Source of the DNA: an uncultured Dysosmobacter sp.
Lineage (GTDB): Bacteria; Bacillota; Clostridia; Oscillospirales; Oscillospiraceae
Direction of reading: 5' to 3'
DNA: 39,559 bases
Assembly: GCF_947631165.1 (NCBI RefSeq)
Contig: NZ_CANRKH010000026.1
Location: 1-39,559, forward strand
Every line of letters begins with the position of its first letter. The first letter of the stretch is position 1. A program made the position numbers and the translations under genes. Below the pieces are notes generated by a model. That model ran no database searches, was not told the DNA's origin, and was given only the letters and a program-made list of their open reading frames with translations. Of the stretch, positions 21,421 through 29,934 are shown in pieces.

Positions 21421-23074
21421 TTTGCGGGATACCAAGGGACAGCAGAAGGAGATCGAGGAGAAGATCTCCGCGGCGGCCAAGATCCTGCGGGAAGGCGGTC
21501 TGGTGGGCATCCCCACGGAGACGGTCTACGGTCTGGCGGCCAATGGCCTGGACGAGCAGGCTGTAAAGCGCATTTTTGAGGCCAAGGGACGGCCCCAGGA
21601 CAATCCCCTGATCCTCCATGTCACAGGCCCCCAGTGGCTGCCCCGGTACTGCCGGGACATCCCGCCCATGGCCTATGTGCTGGCCCGGAAATTCTGGCCC
21701 GGCCCCCTGACCATGATCCTGAAATGCCGGACGGACGTGGTGCCCGGTGCGACTACGGCGGGGCTGGATACTGTGGCTATACGGTGTCCCAACCACCCTG
21801 TTACCCTGGCCATCATCCGGGAGGCGGGCATCCCCATCGCCGCCCCCAGCGCCAATACCTCCGGCCGGCCCAGCTGCACCACGGCCCAGTCCGTGCTGGA
21901 GGACATGGGCGACAAGATCGAGGGCGTGGTGGACGGCGGCCCCTGCGCGGTAGGCGTGGAATCCACGATCCTGGACCTGACCTGTGATCCGCCCCGGCTT
22001 CTGCGTCCCGGCGGGCTGCCGGTGGAAGCCATTGAGCAGCTGATCGGCCCCATCTCCGTGGACAAGGCAGTGACCGGGACCCTGGCGGAGGGGGAGAAGC
22101 CCCGAGCACCCGGCATGAAATACCGCCACTATGCTCCCAAAGCCCCCGTCACCGTGGTCACCGGCGCACCGGAGGCCTCTGCCCAGGAGATCCAGCGGCG
22201 GGCCGGCCCGACCTCCGGCGTGATCTGCTTTGACGAGTATGCCCATTTGTTTTCCCGGCAAGAGGTCCATAAGCTGGGTCCCAGCGGCGACAAGCTGGCC
22301 CAGGCCCAGCGGGTGTTCGACGCCCTGCGGACCTTTGACGGCAGCGGCGTAACAGAGATCTTCGCCCAATGTCCCGACAGCCGGGGCCTGGGGCTGGCGG
22401 TGGGGAACCGGCTGAAAAAGGCCGCTGGTTTCCACATCGTGGAGGCGGACAGCCTGCGGATCATCCTGGGACTGACCGGCTGCACCGGCGCGGGAAAGAC
22501 CAGTGCCCTGGCGGCCATCCGGGATCTGGGCGGCACCATCATCGACTGCGACGCCGTGTACCACCAGATGCTGGCGGAGAACGAGGACCTGCGGAACGCC
22601 ATCAACGCCAGCTTCCCCGGCGTGTTCCGGGCCGACGGCACCTTGGACCGTAAGAAGCTGGGCCAGGAGGTCTTTGCAAAGAAGGAGCGGCTGACCCGGC
22701 TGAACGGCATCGTGTTCCGCTTTTTGATCCCGGAGCTGGAGCGGCAGATCCAGCACACCGGAGACGGCCTGTACGCTATCGACGCCATCAATCTGCTGGA
22801 GAGCGGCCTGGACCGGCTGTGTGACCGCACCATCGCGGTGACGGCCCCGGCGGAGCTGCGGGTCCGGCGCATCATGGCCCGGGACAACATCTCCGAGCAG
22901 TATGCCCGGCTGCGGATCTCCGCTCAGAAGCCGGATGAATACTATCGCAGCAAGTGCGACTGCGAGCTGAACAACAGCGCAGAGACTCCCGCGGAGTTTC
23001 AGGAGGCGGCCCGGCGGTTCTTTGTCCGGCTGCTGGAGACCATTCGGGAGGAAAAACGGCGGGGCGCGCAGTAA
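21401..23074 (+). CDS. Fusion: threonylcarbamoyl-AMP synthase (TsaC/Sua5) + dephospho-CoA kinase-like domain (CoaE)
   Basis: A 557-aa two-domain protein. Residues ~15-210 are the YrdC/Sua5 domain (GLVGIPTETVYGLAANGLD, IFEAKGRPQDNPLILHV, FWPGPLTMIL, IAAPSANTSGRPS, VESTILDL), which makes threonylcarbamoyl-AMP for t6A37. Residues ~230-345 are the Sua5 C-terminal domain with linker APGMKYRHYAPKAPV. From ~352 to the end is a CoaE-like P-loop kinase: ILGLTGCTGAGKTSAL (Walker A), IIDCDAVYHQML, and a C-terminal KPDEYYRSKCDCELNN. CoaE adds the 3' phosphate to dephospho-CoA. The usual V-P-L-L-F-E motif is altered (AIDAINLLESGL). No frameshift or internal stop separates the domains. Joining tRNA modification with CoA synthesis in one chain is unusual. 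Confidence 0.88.
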   Translation: MQTIYYDLRDTKGQQKEIEEKISAAAKILREGGLVGIPTETVYGLAANGLDEQAVKRIFEAKGRPQDNPLILHVTGPQWLPRYCRDIPPMAYVLARKFWPGPLTMILKCRTDVVPGATTAGLDTVAIRCPNHPVTLAIIREAGIPIAAPSANTSGRPSCTTAQSVLEDMGDKIEGVVDGGPCAVGVESTILDLTCDPPRLLRPGGLPVEAIEQLIGPISVDKAVTGTLAEGEKPRAPGMKYRHYAPKAPVTVVTGAPEASAQEIQRRAGPTSGVICFDEYAHLFSRQEVHKLGPSGDKLAQAQRVFDALRTFDGSGVTEIFAQCPDSRGLGLAVGNRLKKAAGFHIVEADSLRIILGLTGCTGAGKTSALAAIRDLGGTIIDCDAVYHQMLAENEDLRNAINASFPGVFRADGTLDRKKLGQEVFAKKERLTRLNGIVFRFLIPELERQIQHTGDGLYAIDAINLLESGLDRLCDRTIAVTAPAELRVRRIMARDNISEQYARLRISAQKPDEYYRSKCDCELNNSAETPAEFQEAARRFFVRLLETIREEKRRGAQ

Positions 23075-23105
23075 GGCGCGCCGGACCGATCAGGAGGAAT
23101 GACCA

Positions 23106-24512
23106 ATGGATAAGTCTGAGACCAAGGAACTGAAGGAAAAGCTGCTCTCCAACCGGAAGAACGGATATGACAGATTGGCGGCGGCAGAAACGGCGGCCGT
23201 GGAGGACTACTGCGCCCGGTATATGGCCTTTCTGGACGCCGGAAAGACGGAGCGGCTCTGCGCCGCCGAGAGCGTCCGGCTGGCGGAGGAAAAGGGCTAC
23301 CGGCCCTATGTCCGGGGCATGGAGCTGAAGGCGGGAGACAAGGTGTATGTCTGCAACCGGGGCAAGGCGGTGATGCTGGCCCACATCGGGCGGAAGAGCC
23401 TGACGGAGGGCGCGCAGATCGCCGCAGCCCATATCGACTCCCCCCGGCTGGACCTGAAGCCCAATCCCCTGTACGAGGAGAGCGAGCTGGCCTATTTCAA
23501 GACCCATTATTACGGCGGCATCCGCAAGTATCAGTGGGTCACCATCCCGCTGGAGCTGCACGGCGTGGCGGCGCTGAAGGATGGGAGAAGCGCTGTGGTG
23601 AATATCGGCGCCGACGAGGGAGACCCCAGGCTGGTCATCACCGACCTGCTGCCGCACCTGGGCCAGGAGCAGGCGAAAAAGCCCCTGGCCAGCGCCATCC
23701 CCGGCGAGACGCTGAACCTGCTGCTGGGCAGCCGCCCCATCGGAGACGAGGAGGAGACCGGCCGGGTGAAGCTGGCGGTGATGAAGCTGCTGAACGAGAA
23801 GTACGGCATCACCGAGGACGACTTCACCTCTGCCGAGCTGGAGGCCGTCCCGGCGGTGAACGCCTGCGATATCGGACTGGACCGGTCCATGATCGGCGCC
23901 TACGGCCACGACGACCGGGTGTGCGCCTATGCCGCGCTGAAGGCCCTGCTGGACCTGGAGGAGACCCCCGCCAAGACCGCTGTGTGCGTACTGGCGGACA
24001 AGGAGGAGATCGGTTCCGACGGCGTGACAGGGATGCAGTCCGCCGCCTTCGATACCTTTATGGAGGACCTGTGCGCCGCTCAGGACGTGCCTGTCCGGGC
24101 CTGCTTCGAGAAGTCCTTCTGCCTCAGCGCCGACGTGACGGCGGCCTATGACCCCGATTACGCGGATGTGTACGAAAAGCGCAACGCTGCCTATCTCAAT
24201 TATGGCATCGGCCTGTGCAAATACACCGGCGCCCGGGGCAAGTCCGGCGCCAGCGACGCCGACGCGGAGACGGTGGCCTATGTCCGCCGCCTGTTTGACG
24301 GCGCGGACGTGATCTGGCAGATCGCGGAACTGGGCAAGGTGGACGCTGGCGGCGGCGGCACCGTGGCCATGTATATGGCCAACCGCAACATCACCACACT
24401 GGATGCCGGTGTGCCGGTGCTGAGCATGCACGCTCCCTTCGAGGTAGTGGGCAAGCTGGACTGCTGGGAGACTTACAAGGGCATGAAGGCCGTCTATCAG
24501 GCGGAGAATTGA
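23106..24512 (+). CDS. M18-family aminopeptidase
   Basis: A 468-aa metallo-aminopeptidase of the aspartyl-aminopeptidase (M18) family with SD CAGGAGGAATG before ATG 23106. Metal-ligand and catalytic motifs are present in order: AAHIDSPRLDLKP (~102-114, His and Asp), NIGADEGDP (M18-type insertion region), the Glu pair in DKEEIGSDGVTGMQS (~300-315), and the late His in LSMHAPFEVVGKLD (~443-456). It is cytosolic and degrades peptides, typically with acidic or neutral N-termini, as a large TET-like dodecamer. It follows the Sua5-CoaE gene after 31 nt and ends at the terminator 24518-24540. Confidence 0.92.
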   Translation: MDKSETKELKEKLLSNRKNGYDRLAAAETAAVEDYCARYMAFLDAGKTERLCAAESVRLAEEKGYRPYVRGMELKAGDKVYVCNRGKAVMLAHIGRKSLTEGAQIAAAHIDSPRLDLKPNPLYEESELAYFKTHYYGGIRKYQWVTIPLELHGVAALKDGRSAVVNIGADEGDPRLVITDLLPHLGQEQAKKPLASAIPGETLNLLLGSRPIGDEEETGRVKLAVMKLLNEKYGITEDDFTSAELEAVPAVNACDIGLDRSMIGAYGHDDRVCAYAALKALLDLEETPAKTAVCVLADKEEIGSDGVTGMQSAAFDTFMEDLCAAQDVPVRACFEKSFCLSADVTAAYDPDYADVYEKRNAAYLNYGIGLCKYTGARGKSGASDADAETVAYVRRLFDGADVIWQIAELGKVDAGGGGTVAMYMANRNITTLDAGVPVLSMHAPFEVVGKLDCWETYKGMKAVYQAEN

Positions 24513-24517
24513 TTTGG

Positions 24518-24540
24518 AACGGGGGCGTCAGGCCCCCGTT
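24518..24540 (+). terminator. Terminator after the M18 aminopeptidase gene
   Basis: AACGGGGGC (24518-24526) pairs with GCCCCCGTT (24532-24540), loop of 5 nt, followed by CACTTTTG. The remaining DNA to 24660 shows no gene. Confidence 0.75.
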
Positions 24541-24660
24541 CACTTTTGCCGTGAAAGTTATGCGGCCCTCTGTCTTTCCTTATCGGCAATTTGCCCACGT
24601 GGAGCGGACATCCTGGCGGAAGTTTCCCCATTTTCCCCAAAAGAAATTTGGGCTTTTTGG

Positions 24661-24689
24661 TTGCGCCGGAGGCGAAAATGTAGTAGTAT
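24661..24689 (+). promoter_or_regulatory. Promoter of the pheB-hom-lysC group
   Basis: TTGCGC (24661-24666), 17-bp spacer, TAGTAT (24684-24689). Weak matches, but correctly spaced, and ~40 nt upstream of the ACT-protein start. No T-box or lysine riboswitch is visible in the 217-bp gap. Confidence 0.4.
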
Positions 24690-24729
24690 GAGCAGGTCAA
24701 AGGACAAATGACCACAGGAGGCGGACGGA

Positions 24730-25170
24730 ATGGCAAAAACGATCAAATATTACATCGTGGCGGCGGACGCACTGCCGGAGATTTTTGTAAAGGTGGCAGA
24801 GGCCAAGCGGATGATGCAGACCGGCGAGGCGGAGACCGTGGGCTCCGCGACCAAGCTGGCGGGGATCAGCCGCAGTGCGTTTTATAAGTACAAGGATTCC
24901 GTGCAGCCCTTCAACGACATGAAATCGGAGCACATCATCACTTTTCAGGCCATGCTGAAGGACACAGCGGGCGTACTGAGCCGGGTCCTGTCGGTGTTTG
25001 CCGTCTCTGGGGCCAATATCCTCACCATCAATCAGAGCATCCCCACCAATGGCTGCGCGGCGGTGACTATCTCCGCTGAGACCAGCGAGATGGAGGAATC
25101 CCTGGAGCAGCTCCTGTCAGACGTGACGGCGCTGGCCGGGGTCATTAAATTTGAGATTTTGGCGGGTTGA
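24730..25170 (+). CDS. ACT domain protein, PheB/UPF0735 family (amino-acid-responsive regulator)
   Basis: A 146-aa protein. Residues 1-65 resemble a helix-turn-helix (DALPEIFVKVAEAKRMMQTG, then SATKLAGISRSAFYKYKDSV). Residues ~70-146 are an ACT domain (ITFQAMLKDTAGVLSRVLSVFAVSGANILTI). In Bacillus the relative beside hom is reported to regulate the threonine genes. Here it sits directly in front of hom (4-nt gap) and lysC, which fits a threonine/aspartate-family sensor. SD CAGGAGGCGG precedes ATG 24730. Confidence 0.88.
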   Translation: MAKTIKYYIVAADALPEIFVKVAEAKRMMQTGEAETVGSATKLAGISRSAFYKYKDSVQPFNDMKSEHIITFQAMLKDTAGVLSRVLSVFAVSGANILTINQSIPTNGCAAVTISAETSEMEESLEQLLSDVTALAGVIKFEILAG

Positions 25171-25174
25171 CGAT

Positions 25175-26365
25175 ATGATACAGATTGCGATTATGGGCCT
25201 TGGGACCGTCGGCACCGGCGTGGCCAAGGTGGTGGCGGAAAATGCCAAGCAGATCGAGCGGAAGCTGGGGGAACCCTTGCAGGTGAAGCGTATCCTGGTG
25301 CGCCGCTTCAAGGATGGGCCTTACCGCCAGCTGATGACAGACGATTTTACGAAGATCGAGGAGGACGATGACATCCGCGTGGTGGTGGAGACTATCGGCG
25401 GTGTGGAGGCGGCCTATGACTATACCAGGCGGGCGCTGCTGGCGGGCAAGCATGTGGTCACCGCCAACAAGCAGCTGGTGGCGGAAAAGGGCTGCGAGCT
25501 GCTGGAGCTGGCCAAGAAGAAAAACGTCAGCTACCTGTTCGAGGCCAGCGTGGGCGGCGGCATCCCCATCCTGCATCCCCTGACCCAGTGCATGGCCGCC
25601 AACCGCATCGACGAGGTGTACGGTATTCTGAACGGCACTACCAACTATATCCTCACCCGCATGGTCCGCACCGGCGCCTTTTTCTCCGACGCTCTGCGGG
25701 AGGCTCAGGCCAAGGGCTATGCCGAGGCGGACCCCACCGCCGACGTGGAGGGAATCGATGCTGGGCGCAAGATCTGCATCCTGGCGGATCTGGCCTTCGG
25801 CCATCAGGTGGACCCGTCAGGCGTCCCTATGGAGGGCATCTCCAAGCTGTCTCTGCGGGATGTGAAGATCGCTCACCGGGCTGGCTACCGCGTCAAGCTG
25901 CTGGGCCGGGCGGTCCGGCTGCCCGGCGGCGGGCGCACCGCCTATGTAGCGCCCCATCTGATCCCAGAGGACAATCCCATCGCCAACGTGGAGGATGTGT
26001 TCAACGCCGTGATGATCCGGGGCAACGCCACCGGCGAGGTGATGTTCTACGGCAAGGGTGCGGGAGAGCTGCCCACCGCCTCCGCCTGTGTGGCGGATGT
26101 GATGGAGTGCCTCCAGGCCAGCCCCCGGCGGGACGAGATCGGCTGGTCCTCTGATACCTCCGGTTTTGAGGACCCCCAGGAGCTGCACACCCGCTACTAT
26201 TTCCGCATCGAGGGCAGCCTGACCGACGCGGCCATGGCCTTTGGCCAGGTGGAGGTCCTCAGCGAGGACGGCGAGACCGCCTTCCTGACGGACCGCATCA
26301 GCGGACAGGACGCCATGCAGCAGGCCCGGTGCCTGAACGTGCTGGCCTGCATGCGGGTCTTGTGA
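25175..26365 (+). CDS. hom: Homoserine dehydrogenase
   Basis: A 396-aa NAD(P)-dependent enzyme making homoserine from aspartate semialdehyde; start at ATG 25175. The Rossmann motif IMGLGTVGTGVAKVV lies at ~5-19. The catalytic part includes TANKQLVAEKGCELLELAKK, FEASVGGGIPILHPLTQCM, GILNGTTNYILTRM and AQAKGYAEADPTADVEGIDAG (the hom signature). The C-terminal ~90 residues (TRYYFRIEGSLTDAAMAFGQVEVLSED) form an ACT-like regulatory domain, although the family's usual inhibitor residues cannot be judged by eye. It is co-directional with the PheB-like gene and with lysC 74 nt downstream. Confidence 0.95.
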   Translation: MIQIAIMGLGTVGTGVAKVVAENAKQIERKLGEPLQVKRILVRRFKDGPYRQLMTDDFTKIEEDDDIRVVVETIGGVEAAYDYTRRALLAGKHVVTANKQLVAEKGCELLELAKKKNVSYLFEASVGGGIPILHPLTQCMAANRIDEVYGILNGTTNYILTRMVRTGAFFSDALREAQAKGYAEADPTADVEGIDAGRKICILADLAFGHQVDPSGVPMEGISKLSLRDVKIAHRAGYRVKLLGRAVRLPGGGRTAYVAPHLIPEDNPIANVEDVFNAVMIRGNATGEVMFYGKGAGELPTASACVADVMECLQASPRRDEIGWSSDTSGFEDPQELHTRYYFRIEGSLTDAAMAFGQVEVLSEDGETAFLTDRISGQDAMQQARCLNVLACMRVL

Positions 26366-26439
26366 GACCCGCTCCAAATACCCTCCAGCCTCATATGATG
26401 GACTGGACCCAATTCTGAAGCAAAGAAGGAAACGCGACT

Positions 26440-27651
26440 ATGAGTTTGATCGTACAGAAATTCGGCGGCAGCTCCGTGAAGGATGCCCAGCGCATCCGGA
26501 ATGTCGCCGGCATCATCGCGGAGACCTACCTGGCGGGCAACGACGTGATCGTGGTGCTGTCCGCTCAGGGCGACACCACCGACGACCTCATCGCCAAGGC
26601 GGAGGAGATCAATCCCCGGGCATCCAAGCGGGAGATGGATATGCTCCTCTCCACCGGCGAGCAGATCTCCGTGGCCCTGTGCGCCATGGCCCTGGAGAGC
26701 ATGGGCCTGCCCTGTGTGTCTCTGACGGCCTGGCAGGTGGGCATTCAGTCCACAAGCGTCCATTCCGATGCCCGCATCAAGAAGATCGATTCCGAGCGCA
26801 TCCAGTCGGAGTTGGATCAGCACCGCATCGTCATCGTTACCGGTTTCCAGGGCGTGGACCGCAACGGCGATGTGACGACTCTGGGCCGGGGCGGCTCCGA
26901 TACCAGCGCCGTGGCGCTGGCGGCTGCCTTCCGGGCGGAGCTGTGCCAGATCTATACCGATGTGGACGGCGTATACACCACCGATCCCCGCATCGTGCCC
27001 AACGCCCGCAAACTGGAGGAGATCACCTATGACGAGATGCTGGAGCTGGCGTCTCAGGGTGCGCAGGTGCTCCACAACCGCAGCGTGGAACTGGCAAAGA
27101 AGTTCAGAGTGAATTTGGAAGTCGTGTCCAGCCTGGAGCGGAAGCCTGGCACGAAAGTTAAGGAGGTCACCAAAGTGGAAAAGACTAACATCGCCGGTGT
27201 CGCCAAGGACACCAGCATCGCCCGCGTGGCCCTGGTGGGCCTGCAGCATAACCCCGGCGTCGCCTTCCAGGTCTTTGACCTGCTGAGCAAGCACAACATG
27301 AATGTGGATGTGATCCTGCAGTCCATTGGCCGGGAAGAGACCAAGGACATCACCTTTACCCTCCACAAGAAGGACCTGGCGGAAGCCGAGGACATCCTGA
27401 ACGAGCACAAAGAGGCGCTGCGCTTCGACCACATCGAGTCTGACGAGCACATCGGCAAGGTGTCCATCGTGGGCGTTGGCCTGATGAGCAACTGCGGCGT
27501 GGCTGCCAAGATGTTCGAGGCCCTGTATGAGGCGGGCATCAACATCCAGATGATCAACACATCTGAGATCCGCGTCTCCGTCCTGCTGGACGAGAACGAC
27601 GTGAACCGGGCGGTGAAGGCCATCCACGCCAAGTTCTTTGACGAGATCTGA
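26440..27651 (+). CDS. lysC: Aspartokinase
   Basis: A 403-aa monofunctional aspartate kinase catalysing the first step of lysine, threonine and methionine synthesis. The N-terminus VQKFGGSSVKDAQRI is diagnostic. It continues with MLLSTGEQISVALCAMALES, TGFQGVDRNGDVTTLGRGGSDTSAVALA and ITYDEMLELASQGAQVLHNR. From ~255 two ACT domains follow (VALVGLQHNPGVAFQVFDLL; VSIVGVGLMSNCGVAAKMFEALYEAGINIQMINTSEI). The second motif is the usual lysine/threonine effector site. Its stop codon TGA (27649-27651) is also the first three bases of repeat copy B, so the repeat abuts or defines the gene end. Confidence 0.96.
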   Translation: MSLIVQKFGGSSVKDAQRIRNVAGIIAETYLAGNDVIVVLSAQGDTTDDLIAKAEEINPRASKREMDMLLSTGEQISVALCAMALESMGLPCVSLTAWQVGIQSTSVHSDARIKKIDSERIQSELDQHRIVIVTGFQGVDRNGDVTTLGRGGSDTSAVALAAAFRAELCQIYTDVDGVYTTDPRIVPNARKLEEITYDEMLELASQGAQVLHNRSVELAKKFRVNLEVVSSLERKPGTKVKEVTKVEKTNIAGVAKDTSIARVALVGLQHNPGVAFQVFDLLSKHNMNVDVILQSIGREETKDITFTLHKKDLAEAEDILNEHKEALRFDHIESDEHIGKVSIVGVGLMSNCGVAAKMFEALYEAGINIQMINTSEIRVSVLLDENDVNRAVKAIHAKFFDEI

Positions 27652-27824
27652 TACGAATCAGGAATAAAACGATGTAATTGTTTTATTAGGGCCGCATAAG
27701 CGGCCCCGGCGGCGAAGCCGCTTGTGATGAACGTCCATACTTTTCCTGCGCGACGTAGGGCGCGGCGGCGCGATGCGCCGTAATAAAAAACTTCTTTAAA
27801 GTTTTTTATTACGAAACAGTATGA
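27649..27824. repeat. Dispersed structured repeat, copy B
   Basis: A 176-bp copy of the element at 19865-20038, in the same orientation. It begins TGATACGAATCA, whose TGA is the lysC stop, and ends AAACAGTATGA. Bases 27689-27721 match copy A exactly, and the segment GTCCATACTTTTCC onward through CGACGTAGG is also identical. Small differences (e.g. AATAAAAC against ATAAAAC, one base insertion in GTAGGGCGC) show divergence. The right half ends in an A/T-rich inverted repeat around CTTTAAAG. Confidence 0.75.
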
Positions 27825-27833
27825 TATAGGCGG

Positions 27834-27856
27834 AAGGGCGCGAAAAGCGCCCTTTG
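27834..27856 (+). terminator. Terminator-like hairpin after repeat copy B
   Basis: AAGGGCGC (27834-27841) pairs with GCGCCCTT (27847-27854) around GAAAA, followed by TGCCTTT. Probably ends the hom-lysC transcript. Confidence 0.6.
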
Positions 27857-27858
27857 CC

Positions 27859-27887
27859 TTTACATTTGCAAAGGTCTTTGCTACAAT
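27859..27887 (+). promoter_or_regulatory. SigA promoter for the ACT/PFL pair
   Basis: TTTACA (27859-27864), 17-bp spacer, TACAAT (27882-27887). Predicted leader ~22 nt to ATG 27917 with a strong SD (AAGGAGG). Confidence 0.7.
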
Positions 27888-27916
27888 ATATCCCGCTTAG
27901 AATAAGGAGGAAGCTT

Positions 27917-28186
27917 ATGAACGCCATCGTCACCGTGGTCGGACAGGACAAGGTGGGCATCATCGCCGCCGTCTGCGCCCTGCTGGCCGAGAACAATATC
28001 AACATCCTGGATATCTCCCAGACCATCCTGCAAGGTTCCTTCACCATGGTGATGGCCGTGGATGTGGAGCACGCCAAGGTCCCCCTGGGAGATCTGCGGG
28101 TCCTGCTGGAGCAGCTGGGGGAGAGGATGGGCATTTCCATCCGCATCCAACGGCAGGAGATCTTCGACGCCATGCACCGTATCTGA
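27917..28186 (+). CDS. ACT domain protein, UPF0237 family
   Basis: An 89-aa single ACT domain from ATG 27917: VTVVGQDKVGIIAAVCALLA at residues ~5-24, followed by ENNINILDISQTIL, FTMVMAVDVEH and an amphipathic C-terminal half. UPF0237 proteins form ACT dimers and are nearly always encoded directly before a UPF0210 (PFL) gene, as here. Ligand and partner are unknown; a sensor or regulator of the neighbouring PFL protein is a reasonable guess. The 160-nt gap to the PFL gene carries hairpins, including the perfect 12-bp stem at 28270-28300. Confidence 0.9.
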   Translation: MNAIVTVVGQDKVGIIAAVCALLAENNINILDISQTILQGSFTMVMAVDVEHAKVPLGDLRVLLEQLGERMGISIRIQRQEIFDAMHRI

Positions 28187-28269
28187 ATGAAAGAGGGGAC
28201 CCTCTTTAAATTCCGCCCACCGGTGATATCGATCGCTGGTGAACGCGCTCAGGGCGCTCAGGTCAAAGT

Positions 28270-28300
28270 ATTTTCGCCAGGTACACGCCCTGGCGAAAAT
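28270..28300. promoter_or_regulatory. Perfect 12-bp hairpin between the ACT and PFL genes
   Basis: ATTTTCGCCAGG (28270-28281) pairs with CCTGGCGAAAAT (28289-28300) around a 7-nt loop. It is preceded by the direct repeat CGCTCAGG-G-CGCTCAGG and by an AAAGAGGG/CCCTCTTT stem just after the ACT stop. No long T-tract follows, so an RNA-processing, attenuation or protein-binding role is more likely than simple termination. ~46 nt remain to the PFL start. Confidence 0.5.
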
Positions 28301-28346
28301 GAATGCACTATCCCTGCGTCTGCGGGATGAACTATGGAGGCAATTT

Positions 28347-29705
28347 ATGCTCAATCAAAAGGATATCCTTTCCACCATTGAGATGATCGACCAGCAGCAC
28401 CTGGACATCCGCACCATCACCATGGGCATCTCCCTGCTGAGCTGCTGCGATCCAGACCCCAAGCGGGCCTGTGAAAAAATTTATGACAAAATAACCCGCT
28501 GCGCCGAAAAGCTGGTCAGGACCGGCGAGGACATCGAGCGGGAGTTCGGCATTCCCATCGTGAACAAACGCATTTCTGTGACGCCCATGGCCCTGGTGGC
28601 CGGAGCCAGCGAGACGGAGGACTTTGTACCCTTCGCCCTGGCGCTGGACCGGGCGGCCCGCACCTGCGGCGTGAATTTCATCGGTGGCTACTCCGCCCTG
28701 GTGCAGAAGGGCATGACCAGGGCGGATGAGCGGCTGATCCGCTCCATTCCAGAGGCTCTGGCCCGGACGGAGCTGGTGTGCTCCTCCGTCAATGTGGGGT
28801 CCACCAAGGCCGGCATCAATATGGACGCCGTGGCCCTGATGGGCCGCATTGTCAGAGACACCGCCAAGGCCACCGAGGACCGGGACGGCCTGGGCTGCGC
28901 CAAGCTGGTGGTGTTCTGCAACGCCGTGGAGGACAATCCCTTCATGGCCGGCGCCTTCCACGGCGTGGGCGAGGCGGAGCGGGTCATCAACGTGGGCGTC
29001 TCCGGCCCCGGCGTGGTGCACCACGCTCTTCAAAGCGTGAAGGGCCAGCCCTTTGACGTGGTGGCGGAGACCATCAAAAAGACAGCCTTCCGAGTAACCC
29101 GTATGGGCCAGCTGGTGGCTCAGGAGGCCAGCCGCCGCCTGGACACCCCCTTCGGCATCGTGGACCTGAGCCTGGCTCCCACCCCTGCCGTGGGCGACAG
29201 TGTGGCCAGAATTTTGGAGGAAATGGGCCTGGAGGTCTGCGGGACCCACGGCACCACGGCGGCTCTGGCGCTGCTGAACGACGCGGTGAAGAAGGGCGGC
29301 GTGATGGCGTCCTCCAGCGTGGGGGGTCTCTCCGGCGCGTTCATCCCCGTCAGCGAGGACGAGGGCATGATCGCCGCCGCCCGGCGGGGAACGCTGTGCC
29401 TGGACAAGCTGGAGGCCATGACCTGCGTGTGCTCCGTGGGCCTGGACATGATCGCCGTCCCTGGCGACACCCCGGCGGAGACCATCGCCGCCATCATCGC
29501 CGACGAGGCGGCCATCGGCATGGTGAACAGCAAGACCACCGCCGTGCGCATCCTGCCCGCACCGGGAAAGGCCGTGGGGGACACCATCGAGATGGGCGGA
29601 TTGCTGGGCAGCGCGCCGGTGATGCCGGTGCATCCGGAGTCCAGCGCGGCTTTCATCGCCCGGGGCGGACGCATTCCCGCGCCCATGCAGAGTTTGAAGA
29701 ACTGA
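28347..29705 (+). CDS. PFL family protein (UPF0210/DUF711)
   Basis: A 452-aa cytosolic protein from ATG 28347 with SD GGAGG; length is exactly that of the family. Typical segments are [21 protein letters not shown] at the start, [80 protein letters not shown] and [24 protein letters not shown]. Structures of the family resemble the pyruvate-formate-lyase/ribonucleotide-reductase barrel, but no glycyl-radical motif is visible and the function is unknown. It pairs with the ACT protein upstream. Confidence 0.92.
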   Translation: MLNQKDILSTIEMIDQQHLDIRTITMGISLLSCCDPDPKRACEKIYDKITRCAEKLVRTGEDIEREFGIPIVNKRISVTPMALVAGASETEDFVPFALALDRAARTCGVNFIGGYSALVQKGMTRADERLIRSIPEALARTELVCSSVNVGSTKAGINMDAVALMGRIVRDTAKATEDRDGLGCAKLVVFCNAVEDNPFMAGAFHGVGEAERVINVGVSGPGVVHHALQSVKGQPFDVVAETIKKTAFRVTRMGQLVAQEASRRLDTPFGIVDLSLAPTPAVGDSVARILEEMGLEVCGTHGTTAALALLNDAVKKGGVMASSSVGGLSGAFIPVSEDEGMIAAARRGTLCLDKLEAMTCVCSVGLDMIAVPGDTPAETIAAIIADEAAIGMVNSKTTAVRILPAPGKAVGDTIEMGGLLGSAPVMPVHPESSAAFIARGGRIPAPMQSLKN

Positions 29706-29710
29706 ACACA

Positions 29711-29739
29711 AAAGGACCGCCGGTCAGGCGGTCCTTTTT
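29711..29739. terminator. Terminator after the PFL gene
   Basis: AAAGGACCGCC (29711-29721), loop GGTCA, GGCGGTCCTTT (29727-29737), T run to 29739. The flanking A-run on the left also makes it a terminator for the leftward RHH gene. Confidence 0.88.
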
Positions 29740-29743
29740 GGTG

Positions 29744-29911
29744 CTATTCGTCTTTTAAACAGCTCTCGATCATGGAGATCACGACATTGTTGAAGCTGGT
29801 ATGGTTCTCAGCGGCGATCTTTTCGATTTGGTTGACCAGAGAACGCTTGATATAGATGGATTTAGTGACAGATTCTTCACGCTTGGAGATTTTGTCGCTC
29901 CCAAATTTCAT
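29744..29911 (-). CDS. Ribbon-helix-helix (CopG/Arc-like) small DNA-binding protein
   Basis: A 55-aa protein, ATG at 29911 with SD GAGGTGAT. Sequence features: a basic start (MKFGSDKISKREESV), a beta strand TKSIYIKRSLVNQI, then two helices (EKIAAENHTSFNNVV and ISMIESCLKDE). This matches the RHH fold, which binds DNA as a dimer of dimers on palindromic operators. The AT-rich 16-bp inverted repeat 24 bp upstream (29935-29976) is a natural target. Neighbours: the divergent small gene at 30064. Antitoxin or autoregulator roles are both possible. Confidence 0.75.
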   Translation of the reverse strand: MKFGSDKISKREESVTKSIYIKRSLVNQIEKIAAENHTSFNNVVISMIESCLKDE

Positions 29912-29934
29912 GCACCATCACCTCATACTGAATA

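Noticed and set aside
24513..24729. T-box or lysine riboswitch upstream of pheB-hom-lysC
   Set aside because: No T-box sequence or lysine-element core is visible; only a terminator and a weak promoter.
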